Positions 33,260-43,619 of a stretch of DNA of 64,000 bases are shown here, in pieces; positions within the stretch are counted from its first letter, which is position 1, and the number at the start of each line of letters is the position of its first letter. Origin of the DNA: Taeniopygia guttata. Lineage: Eukaryota > Chordata > Aves > Passeriformes > Estrildidae. A model generated the notes under the pieces. It did not search any database and was not told the origin of the DNA. It saw only the letters and a list, made by a program, of their open reading frames with translations. The DNA lies in assembly GCF_048771995.1 (NCBI RefSeq), contig NC_133030.1, forward strand, positions 42,036,001-42,100,000, written 5' to 3'. A program made the translations under genes and the position numbers.

Positions 33260-35285
33260 GTGTTTGAGTGGGCAAGGACTCTGGCATCAGCAGCATCCTG
33301 AGTGTAGTGCAAGACTTGTCTTTGGTGGTGAGAGGAAAGAGGCAATAGAAGCTAAGCCCATCGCTAGTGGTACTAAATTGAGTCTTCTGTGCCTGTGGAC
33401 ACTGCTGGACTCAAACTCTGCCAAAGAATTGGCTCCTCCCAGGAAAGAGGTGGTTTTTAGGGCTGGAAATCATCCTTTTCTAGCAGAACTGTTGCAGATG
33501 GTGAGGAATTCCCAGTGTTAGCTAAAGGACATGATGGCCAAGAGGGAGACCTGGGACAGGTTAATAAAGTTTTTCAGAGGTTGAATTTTTGCTGCTGCAA
33601 CAGGACAGTTGTAGTTCATGCAAGTGTGGACAGGCTTTTGCAGAGGGAGAAAGGAAGCAAGAACAAGGAAGAGTGGAAGCTGTCTGTGATGCTGGCTGTT
33701 TTCCTAAGAAGCTGTCCTTGTTGAGACAACACAAAATCATTCTGGGATCATGGCAGGGTTTTCCCAGTGCTGACTTCAACTTCAGAGATGGCTTACCCTT
33801 CCCAGCTACAGCTGAAGAGGGCAGCCCCTTGTAACAGAAAACGACTGCACTCACAGCTGCCAAGCAGATGAAAGGGAGGGCAGTTCCTGGTACTGCTGCC
33901 TGCATTTTCCTGGCATCTAGGGAAAAAACAGAGTGCAGAGTCAGCTTTTTTGCCTGGCCCTGGCTGAGATAGGTTAGGGGAAGAGGAGAAAACCCTTCCA
34001 TGTTCTGGGAAGGGTAGAGAGTGTAATTCTTGCACAAGTAAGTTGAGTGAAAGAGAAGGTTTTGATTAAAAAATGCTTGCACGCAGCCTCTGTGCTGGTT
34101 TAAGATACGGAGGGTCCACCTTGACTTTGTACATGAGCCTAGGGAAGCCTTAATTCTGTCTGGAGCTGCAATAAATGAGGCCTTTGAACCAATCAGGAAG
34201 GGAATATACAGTCAAACTCTTACAATTACACAAACTGCTTTATTTAATCTGCCCTGTCAAGGCTTGCTGTAAGAGAGTAGTGCTTGAAACTTACTTTTGA
34301 CTCCCTTGGGTGACACCCATGGCACTGAGTTGCAAGATGTCATGCTGTGGCTTTGGACACAGGGTCCTTCCTTCTGCACCTCCCCTGAATCACAGGACTA
34401 GGAGGCTGGTGGACAGGGTGCAAGGCTGCAGCTGGAGGGTTTGGCCATTGTGGGCTGCCATGGAGAGGAGAAGCCCCAGGCTGAGCTGCTCCTGCTCTCT
34501 AGCCTTCTGTGGTATTAGTGGTCTGCTCCCTGCTCAGTCCAGTTTCTGCACAGCAACTGAGGAGTCTGCACCTTTGCCGGTGTAGGAGATGAGTTTCTCC
34601 AGAGCTCTGCTTCCCTCTGGTGGGCGAGCACGCCTGCTGCTGCCTGGGATGGTGTCTTCACTGCTACGAGCAAGCAGGAGCTTGCCACAGAGACGTGTCG
34701 CTGATACCACTAATTCCTCGCTATGGGAGATAAGTGAGCAGTGTGAAGGGGTGCTGGGAGAGCAGGGCCAGAACTGCACTGCTGCCATTGCAAGCTCATC
34801 AGCCTGTGGCTTTTACTTGCACCACTGAGCAGAGCCTCCACCTTGGGCTGTCAGCAGACACGTGTTTGTACTTTTTCTTTAATCCAGAATCTATGTACAC
34901 TTGGCTCCTTCCCTCTGCTGGCTCTCAGAGTTCACCCCTTTAAACCCTCACTGTGTGGGAGGGTTGCTGTCCTGCCAGGCATGGAGGGCTGGAGCTACAA
35001 CACCTAACAATGACAAAAGGCTGGAAGAACACCCAGGCATTTCTCCCACATCCGAGCTGCAGCCATGCAGCTGTGCAGAGCTGAGAGGCTGTGATGCAGG
35101 CAGCAGCACAAGGACAGAAGGTCAGGCACTCACTGCCACCTTCTGGGGTTTGGCTACAGGGTGCTGATGGCTGGAGGTGACACCAACCCAGGGTTCCCAG
35201 GCAGATTTCAGAAACAGGTTTGGGGCTCTCTGTCACTCAGCATCTTGGCCTACACCTAGTTGATGCAGCTTAGAAACAAAAGGAT
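33260..35285. other. Intergenic region between convergent DLST and RPS6KL1
   Basis: About 2 kb between the 3' ends of two convergent genes. No coding exon or repeat element recognised; one spare plus-strand AATAAA at 34170-34175. Confidence 0.5.
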
Positions 35286-35309
35286 GCTTCTCTAAGTGAT
35301 ATTGAGTAG

Positions 35310-35315
35310 TTTATT
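35310..35315 (-). terminator. RPS6KL1: RPS6KL1 poly(A) signal
   Basis: TTTATT on the plus strand, that is AATAAA on the minus strand, about 530 bases downstream of the RPS6KL1 stop. It is the first canonical hexamer found in that direction. Confidence 0.6.
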
Positions 35316-35359
35316 TTTTTCAGAAGGTGAGGGGGAGAAGAGCAGAGGGCTTCTTGGAT

Positions 35360-35384
35360 CACACACACACACACACACACACAC
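35360..35384. repeat. (CA)n microsatellite in the RPS6KL1 3' UTR
   Basis: A pure CA/AC dinucleotide run of 25 bases. It lies between the RPS6KL1 stop and its likely poly(A) signal, so it should be transcribed as (TG)n. Confidence 0.92.
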
Positions 35385-35844
35385 ATGCAGTCAGGGAGGG
35401 GCAGAGCCTGCAGGGCCCCAGCCAGCAGGGCCCACAGGGGCTGCATTTGAAAGCCACAAAATGTAACAGAGCAGGGGGTTCACTGTGGTGGTAGCAGCAG
35501 AGATAAAAAAAACAGGGAGGGAGTTCCAGGGCAGGGTGCTGAGCTGAAGAAGAGATGCCCCAAGAGGAACACCACTGCTTCCTGGAGGTGGGCACCCAGG
35601 TTCCTTTTCCCCCAAGGAGGACCTGGAGAAGACAGGCCCAGCCTGACGCCTCCTCTTTGGAGATGCCAACGAACAGAAGCAGAGACAAAGGACATGCAAG
35701 GCTGCAGAACCTCATGTGTACCCCACCTCAGGGCAGCCCTTGAGGCAAGCCTTCCCCAGCAGGCAGTGCTGCCTGTGCCACCTGGGGCCACAAGTGCCAG
35801 GGAAGCAGCCCAGGGCACAGCTCCCCAGGCGAAGGACAGCCTGC

Positions 35845-38800
35845 CTAGCCCACCAGCTTGTTCCAAGGGACTGTGCTGAAGAAGGAGTGAGACTTCAGCT
35901 TTGTTATGCCACCTCCTCCAGAGCCCAAGCGTCGTTTTGGATTGTACTGCAGAAGCTGCAGAGGAAAGCAATGGGAGACAGGGAGATTGGGACACTGGAA
36001 ATGGTACCCAGGCTGGACCCTGCCTTTCCCCAACCTCTAGTCCTGCTCTCCCTCCCATCCACTCAAGCCCCTCACCTCAGTGAGCAGTGATGTAGCAGCC
36101 AGGCTGAGGCCCTCTGGCAGATGCAGCTGGGTGTGAGGCTGAATCCCTGATGGATGATTTTGGGAGAGTGGCTGCAGGAGGCAGAGGGTGATGTTAAGCA
36201 GAGGCACCAAGGAGGGTTGGACCACCCTGTTGAGTCTTCATTGCCACATAACCCCTGCCCTACACAGCAGCATTTAAAAGTCAGGGCCCTTAACACCCAG
36301 AGACCACACACAGGCACTGGGAATTACATGTCTAAAGGAACTTGGCCAAAAACTCAGATGCCAGCAGGGCAAGGAACCCTCCCAGCCTACACAGCAGGCA
36401 GCCCTTGACCCTCCTCCTCCCCTGTCCTCTTTGCACAGCTCCTCAGCCTCTTACCACTCCTGTCAGCAACTCATACAAGAGGGAGCCAAAGCTCCAGCAG
36501 TCAGCTGCTTCAGTGGGCTCCATGATCCCCCCCACTTCTGCAGAAAGAGACAGAGAGCAGTCAGAGCTGGAGGCAGGGAGCACCAGTGACTACACTGTGC
36601 TGGACACATCTCACTGCCTGCAGAAGCTCCCTCTGTCCAATTGGAGCCACTGGGCAGAGAGCGGAGAAGCCAGGGGACACATCCCTTACCTGGAGCACTG
36701 TACAGCTCTTCCCGTGCCTGGCTGCAGTACTGGGGCTCCACCTCTGTCCACTGGCCAAAGAAGGTGAGACGGACATGACCTGCAGAGCAGCACCAGAGTC
36801 AAAAGCAGGAAGGTTAGGAAAGACTGGGGACTTTGGTCATAGCACAAAGCCAAATCATATCCCTGCCACTGGGAGCAGCCAGGGTGCTGGGCCCCTGTCA
36901 TGCCCTGAACACAGGAACTGAGCATCCCCTGGCACCACACACCTCTCCACTGGCCTCCCAGTGCTTGCCTGAGGTGCCCAACAGGTGAGACTGATTAGGT
37001 AGGCTCCAAGCTCACAGATCTCAGTGCAGGCTGTGGTGAGGAAAGAAGTAGCTTTTAAAGGGGAAGTGGGGGAGAAGGTTAGCTTTCTCCTTGCAAGACT
37101 CTCTGCATTTTTCTTTTTAAGCAATTTGTAGCTCTCCAATTTGTCCCAGATGTTGGCAGCTGAGCAGGGACTTGCACTGACAGCAATACCCATGGCTCAG
37201 AGGGGTGGGATGGCTCCAGAACACCCCCAGCAGGCAGTTACTGTAAGTAGGGGAAAACTAACCCACTAGTCCCACTAACCTCAGGCACAGTTCAGCTGGT
37301 CTCAGCTTCCCCAGGCTGGGATTTCCCAGGCAGCCAACCCCCACATGGGAGCAGTGGCAATGCATTTCTGTGGCTATGGCCCTTGACTCTCCTGCTGCAG
37401 AACCATCTCTTGTAATAATTACTTGGAAAACCTAAGTGAGATCACACTTCCAATTTCAGAAATACCAAACCTTCCCAGACTCCCACTCTCCCCCAAAGCA
37501 AACACAACAAAGTCCACATCTTCTGGAAATGGGGCAAACAGCAGTCTCCCAGCTGGGAGACCAATTCCCTTCTCCTTGGGGCAGCAGCATGGGGCATTAC
37601 CTACCAGCTGTATCAAGCAGCAGGTTCCTGGGGTTGAGGTCCCGGCACAAGATACCCTGTTGGTGAAGTCCCTCTAAAGCCAGGAGGATTTCTGCTGCCC
37701 ACAGCTGCACCTGCTCTTCCTTTACAGCCCATGCTCTCCGGTTGTGCCCTTGGGAAGCCAAAGCCCTGCACAGTCCTGATGGTGCCTGTTTGCTGAGGCA
37801 TCCACAGGTCAGGCTTGCTCCCCAAGAGGACTCCCACACGGCTGGGTCAGGCACACTGGGTTTGCCAGAGCTGGACAGGACAACTCCTGCAGGAAGCTGC
37901 CTCTCACCCAGGGCCAGGAGGGGCTGAGCGTGGGAGGCCTCAGATACTTTCTGAGTTGGCAGCTGCCCTGCCCCTGGCTGGCCCCCTCTCACAGTCTTTG
38001 GTAGAGGGACAAGCCCCTGGGGAAGCCTGGGGCCTTGTTGGGAGGCTGTTCTCTCAGATATGCAGCCTGTGCCGCTGGTTAGATCATTCCATGGGTAGAC
38101 AATCAAGCCCTGGCTGGCAAGGTGGCCAGGACATTTCGCTAATGCTGCTGGAAAATGGTCCACAACACCAGACACAGTCTGTGTCACACTCAGATCCTGT
38201 CCTCCAGGTGCAGCCCCACTGCCACCAGCAGGAGCCAGGAGAAGCTGGCAGTGGTTCCCTGAGGCAGAGTCTGTGGGGCCAGGGGACTGCTCCTGAGGGA
38301 GTGAGGCATCAGTGTTTCCCAATAGTTGGTAGTTCACAGAGCCTGGGAGGCCACTGCCCATCCAAACAGGGAGTATGGATACTTGGCTGCCACCCGGGGA
38401 GTTTCCCACACCATCCTCTGTGCCATGGTCCTGGAGGGTTTGAATGGTGTTTGAATCGGCACAGTCCTGCTGGACACAGTACTTGGAGCGGAGGTGAGAC
38501 CACAGTGTCCCCCCTGGAAAGCAGAAAGAAGAACAATTGATGAGGCAGAAAGTATCCCTGGTTCCCCCACTGCCAACACAGCCCATTCAGATCCAGGCCA
38601 AGGCCCACACAGTGGGGTCGTGATTGAGCATCATTGATCTCTCCAGCAGCAAAGCTCAAGTCCATGCAGAATGCACCCCCACCCTACAAGCACACCATGC
38701 CCAATGCCACATCTTCCCTAGCACCTGGCACACCTAAGTCCCTTTCCTTCCTCCTTTAGAAGTCCTCTCCCCATTCTACACAGTCTCTTTGATTCCACCT

Positions 38801-41800
38801 CTGCCACTTCCATGTTACAGACAAGCCACATATGCACAAATGCTCCTGATCCCACTGCCATCCCCACTTCCCCCTGAAAGCCTTTCCTTCCTGTGTGACA
38901 GAAGTGCCAGAGAGCTCCCACAGCATGGGACAAGGCCATGGGTCAGCAAGGAGCCAGAGCAGCAAACCCTGGAGCCCACAGCATGTTGGCAGGGCTTCCC
39001 AGCCTCACTACATTCAGTGCTGGCTTCTTTCTCTAAACTCATCCTGTACCAATGCACAAGGAGTTGAGCCCGTTCTCCAACACATGTCAGCCTCCATTTG
39101 CATACTGGACACCAGCTGCTGCTCTCTACACATCCATTCAACCAGCAGGGATAAATAAGCTCCGTGGGACAAGCCTCCACCTTCTTCAGATCTTCACCAA
39201 GATGTGGGACAACCTCAAACCTCTAATGAACCCAAACCCCAGTATGCTCACTGCCCCTTATGCCCTAATTTTCCATTTCCTCTCTTTGGTATGACCTCAA
39301 AATCCAGTGTGACCTTTTATAACAAAAAAACCAAAAAAAAAACAACAAAAAAAGTTTTATAAACATCTTGTAAAAAGAGCGTTGTGTTCTACAACATTCA
39401 GGTGAACTACCTCACTTCATTTTCCTTCTCCATCACCTTCCTCTTATGGTCAGACAATGCCAGTAAAATGAAGAGGTTTTTCTTTTCAAGATGCTGAATC
39501 ACATCAACTTCATTACCTAAAGGCATGACGGCTCCCTCCCCTGAGGTCCAGTGGCTCATCTCTCTAAAGAATAAGGCTGGTACACACCCACACACACACA
39601 ACCTCTTTTTCCTTGTAGGTCTACATGGGCCCATTTCTAGGTTACATCCCCAGTCAGTTCTTATCAAACCTCTGCAATTCACAGCTGAACAGCTCTGTTC
39701 ACTAAGTCTCCAAGCCCTGGTACCCACCACCCTTCTATGAAGTAGACAGCTTACAGGATCACTATAAAAAACAGTCCCAAAACAGGAGGGGAAATATACT
39801 TTGGATTTTAAAGAAAGGACAGTTCAAGATAAACCAGGATGCTTCACAGATGGGAGGCAAGGCTGTCCTCACTCACCCTGCACATGCTCTAGATGGAGGA
39901 AGATGGAGTCCTCACTCACAGAGTAGCACAACAGCTTGACCATGAAGGGGACCCCATGAGGGATGATGGTCTGTCGCTCACGGGTCTCAACGTGGGATTT
40001 GGGGAGGCTCTGAGGAGGTACAGGGAGATGGGTGGTACAGCACAGCAGGGACTTGGACTCTGTGCAGCCTAGCAGCTGGCAGGGCTGGAGGCCAGGCAGA
40101 AGGGAGCGTGCCTTCTGCCAAGCCCCCATGGCTACTCCCAGGTCACCCATGATGGAGCTCCCCCGTCTGCACAAAGGTACGGCTCACACAGCTCTGTCAG
40201 TCCCCAGCACCCAGCTGTGATAAGGCAGCGCTCTGCAAAGCTCTGCCAAGGGAGCTGGCAGTGGCACTCCCCATCTGCACTGTGGGACGCAGAGGGCACA
40301 GCTGCTCCAGAGCACTGACTCCTCTGCAACCACCCTGCTCCCTTCAGGAGGAACCTGCCATCCCAAACCTTTCTCCTCCTCCCCTGGAAACGATGCTTCT
40401 CCCTCTCATGGCAGATCCTCTTTGTCCAGTTAATGAAGTACTACACTGTTAGTTCCAAGGGCACTGAAAAATCCTCAAGGACTTGTACTGAGCACACCTC
40501 ACAACCTGTTTCAGGGGCTGACCCAGTTTAGGACAGGCTCGAAGTGTTACAAGTCAGAAACGGATGACCAAGGGGAACCACTTCCCTTCTTTCTGATCAC
40601 AAAGGATGGCTGAGGCAGCCAAAAGATTTTTGAACCATCAACTTCGTCCAGCCTCTGAGTGCTGCTATTTTTTATCCTCTCACCTGCCCCAGCCATCAGT
40701 TCGGACAAGGTGGCCCCAGCCTGAGAGGGAGAAGCAGGCAGATGAAACTGAAAACACCCACCTTGAGTATAAAGGTCTCACCAGTGGCTGGATCCTGGAC
40801 AATCTGCACCTGGGAGAGGATACACAGTACTGGTCAGAAGGGGTGACCCAACACACAGCCTATAGGAATGACCCAAGGGTCTCAACTCTGGAGCTGAAAC
40901 AAATCCCACCCAACTGGAAGAGTTTTGTGAGGCTCAGACCCCTACTTTTGAAAGATGAAATACAGGTTATTGGCAAGGAGATAGCCATGCGGCCAAGAAG
41001 CAGGAAATTAATTACATCAAGAGGTGGCTCCCATGCCAGTTTTACTTCCTTCACACTGAAGGGTTTCACAGTGCTCTTTTTGGGCTCAAACTTGGGCCTT
41101 GGCAGGACAGGAGGATCACATCAGTCCTGAAAAACTGCGATGTGTGAACAGCATTGGTGAGCAATGTGCCATGTGTGTGTGGCTACAGTAAGCCTGGCAT
41201 CTTCACTCCAAAATAATGAACTTCTAATTAGTTTATTCATCCAGACAGTTCAACCTTTGCTGAAGTCTAGATTATCCACAGAAGTCCACCATTGTGGCAC
41301 CTGGGCATCAAATACAATTCCATATGTGGGAAAGAATGAGGTGCATAAAGCTCCCTGTAAATATCTTGGGAGGTCTGGTAAGCAAAAGTAATGGGGATGT
41401 TAACAGATTTCCCAATTAACTCCTTAAGGGGTCTCGAGTCCTCTCCTATGAATTTTTCTGGGTGGGAGTGGTGTGGATGCATACCCCAGCATTGCTTGAT
41501 GGAGGTGCTGTGGACTGGCACCCCCATTCCAGCTGTAGGACCCTCCAGCTTAGGCTCTCTTTGGTCCAGCCCCAGCCTCACTCCCCGTCTCCAGGCCAAG
41601 TCATTACCTTATCAATCACTCCCACAACCTTACACCGTCTCAGGTTCTCCACTGCTGAGCTCAGTGTCCTAATGGGCCGGAAGCGCAGGCTGCTGTAGCC
41701 CTGTGAGATGGTAAGAGAAGAGGATGTAGGACCTAGAAATGCTGTTGTTCATTACAGTGGGTGAAAAAAGCCCCTGCATTTTCCAGAGGAGGCAGCAATA

Positions 41801-43195
41801 CTGCCCAGCTAGTCAACATGCAAAGAAAACACTCCAATGGCCATGATTAATTTCTAACATCAGCTGGACCATTTTCTTGGCTAACTCCTGGATTTCTATA
41901 TTTTCTAGGGAAAGCTTGCACTTGCAGCAGAGGTAAAAATCACACCAAAATTTGAAGCTAGATCTGGACTGTTTCAACATTAAGGGGATCTGCGTGGAAG
42001 GTAGTTGTCTTTCTTCCTGCATTCTTCCCACTAGGCTCTGACCTTGCCCTGCCTCACTCCCCTCTCCCTTCTTTAACCACCTCCTTCCCACAATGCAGAA
42101 AGCAGCCATTGTCTTTGGTTTCCATACAGATGGAAATGATGACAGATAGGAAGAGGACATTTCTAACATTTGAGAGGTGGTTCCCTGCAGTGGCTTTGGT
42201 CTCCACAAAAATGTCCATTACCCACTAGGGTGGCAGCAAGTTAAGCATACACACTTTGGAGGGTGGGGTCCTGGAAGCACCCTAGGCAGCCTGGGCCCAC
42301 CTCGGCTCCTTGACCCAGGCAGGGCGAAGAGCTGCCAGCTCCCTTGCAGCCACTGGCAGGCCAGGACCCTCGGCAGCTCGATGTGCCTGCCGTTTTCTCT
42401 ACACACCTTAGCGTGGTATCTGGCAGAGGCAGACAAGGAGGACCGCTGGGGCTCTTTATCTGCGTGTGCACACCCCCACCCCCGTTCCCCAGTGTCACAG
42501 AACCGCTGCCATCCCACCCGTGCGGCCCCACGCCAGCCCCTCACCGTGGCAATGCTGTTGTCACCCCCCGCCGCCCGCTGCAGGTGGCAATTGAAGATTT
42601 CCTCGGCTCGCCGCAGGTACTGCGTGATCTTCCGCTTCACGGCCTCCCGACGCTCCTTGTTGGGGTCAACTGCGGCCGGAGCAAAGGGTGGGTGTGAGGG
42701 GCCAGGCTCGGCCCCGAAGGACCGGCCACGGTCCCCAAGGGGGGCCCCAGCCCTCTCACCCTTCTCCCGGCAGGGATGCACTCCCTGGACAGATGCCCCT
42801 GTGCCCTCAACAAACTCCCCAGCGGGATTTCCCCGTCCCCTTGTCACTCTCCCTGCAGGGATACCTTGGCCCCCCACGGAACTCCCGGTATGAATGCCCC
42901 GATCCCCCGTCCCCGGAGGGACGGCCCGGCCCGCTGCCCCCGGGCGGGCGCACACACCCTGCACGCCGCGGAGCAGCACGTCCACGCCGTTCTGGTAGTG
43001 GTTGAAGGCCTCCTCGTAGTCCTCGCTGACGTCCCGCTCCAGCGCCAGCCGCAGCTGCCGCGCCGCCTCCACCAGGTAGTCCCGGCGCCCGCCGCCCTCG
43101 GGCCCGGCCGGGCCCACGCGGCCCCGCAGCTGCCCCAGGTAGACGCGGGCCTGCGCCAGAGCCCGGGAGCAGGGCTCGGCCTCCGCCCGGCTCAT
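35845..43195 (-). CDS. RPS6KL1: RPS6KL1, ribosomal protein S6 kinase-like 1
   Basis: MIT-domain protein with a degenerate AGC-type kinase fold, relative of RPS6KC1; cellular role poorly known. Coding exons in reading order: 43195-42958, 42669-42545, 41700-41608, 40809-40762, 40009-39877, 38513-37605, 36779-36690, 36537-36455, 36171-36076, 35955-35845; all in phase, 641 aa (human about 549). MIT-like helices about residues 8-110 ([40 protein letters not shown]). Kinase N-lobe about 130-215 with ETFILK (candidate beta-3 Lys168); a long low-complexity insert about 228-470; C-lobe 470-641. The catalytic loop reads CRDLNPRN (Asp504, Asn509) but the DFG triplet is FFG (522-524), so activity is doubtful. 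The glycine-rich loop is also not canonical. The start is the ATG at 43195, matching the family N-terminus EPCSRA. Confidence 0.95.
36455..36779 (-). CDS. RPS6KL1: RPS6KL1 exons 7-8, activation segment region
   Basis: Exon 7 (36779-36690) encodes [20 protein letters not shown] and ends ELYSAP; exon 8 (36537-36455) encodes [20 protein letters not shown] and ends YELLTGV. FFG replaces DFG, while the APE-like SAPE and the DxWSFG helix-F motif (here DCWSFG) remain. The fold is therefore kept while the metal-binding Asp is absent. The span includes the intron. Confidence 0.93.
37605..38513 (-). CDS. RPS6KL1: RPS6KL1 exon 6, kinase-insert exon
   Basis: 909 bases. It opens with [10 protein letters not shown], the end of the N-lobe hinge, and closes with [20 protein letters not shown] and [15 protein letters not shown]. 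Between them lie about 240 residues rich in Ser, Gly, Pro and Gln without any recognisable domain. Human has a shorter insert at the same place. Acceptor TTTCCAG at 38514; donor GCTG|GTAGGT. Confidence 0.93.
42958..43195 (-). CDS. RPS6KL1: RPS6KL1 exon 1, MIT domain
   Basis: Starts [20 protein letters not shown] and ends DVLLRGVQ, close to the human MIT-domain start EPCSRARSQAHVYLEQI. 79 codons plus one base; donor CAGG|GTGTGT. A Gly-rich GPEGGGRR stretch is specific to this sequence or its lineage. Confidence 0.93.
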
Positions 43196-43289
43196 GGCCC
43201 CGCGCCGCCGGGACACCGCGACACCGGGACACCGGGAGCGGGGCTGCGCGCTCAGCCGGGCAGCCACGCACGGCCCGGCCCCGCCGCTG

Positions 43290-43430
43290 GCCGGCACGGC
43301 CCCCCCGGCACCGCCCCCGGGCCCGCCGCCCCCGCGGTGCCGCGCCCGGGCAGCGCCGCCGCCAGCATCCCCCCGCGGCGCCGGGCGGAGCGGCGGGGGC
43401 GCGGCAGGGGCGGGCGGTGCTGATTGGCCG
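43290..43430 (-). promoter_or_regulatory. RPS6KL1: RPS6KL1 core promoter with CCAAT box
   Basis: Within a CpG island running from about 42.5 to 43.6 kb. CGGCCAATCA on the minus strand (CCAAT at 43427-43423) is an NF-Y-type box, flanked by GC boxes at 43400-43417. An NF-Y box usually sits 60-100 bases upstream of the start site, which would place transcription start near 43330-43365, leaving a 5' UTR of about 150 bases. No TATA box was seen. Confidence 0.6.
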
Positions 43431-43437
43431 CGGATGA

Positions 43438-43448
43438 GATCATCATTG

Positions 43449-43499
<51 letters not shown>

Positions 43500-43519
43500 C
43501 CATCATCACCATCATCACC
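43438..43519. repeat. (ATC)n trinucleotide repeat at the RPS6KL1 promoter
   Basis: A nearly pure ATC run; the perfect core is about 43450-43498, with ACC interruptions to the right. On the minus strand it reads (GAT)n. It lies upstream of the CCAAT box inside the CpG island, about 245 bases from the RPS6KL1 ATG. Confidence 0.95.
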
Positions 43520-43619
43520 CCCCGCGGGATCCGTGCCCGGGTCCCCCCGCCCGGGTCCCGCTCCCGCCCGAGGCGCTGCACCTCTCGGCGGAGAGCGCCG
43601 TCGCTCCATTTGCTTTATT

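Noticed and set aside
39318-39355. A-rich tract in RPS6KL1 intron 5, considered as a retroposon tail
   Set aside because: No element body or target-site duplication is visible beside it; best seen as low-complexity sequence.
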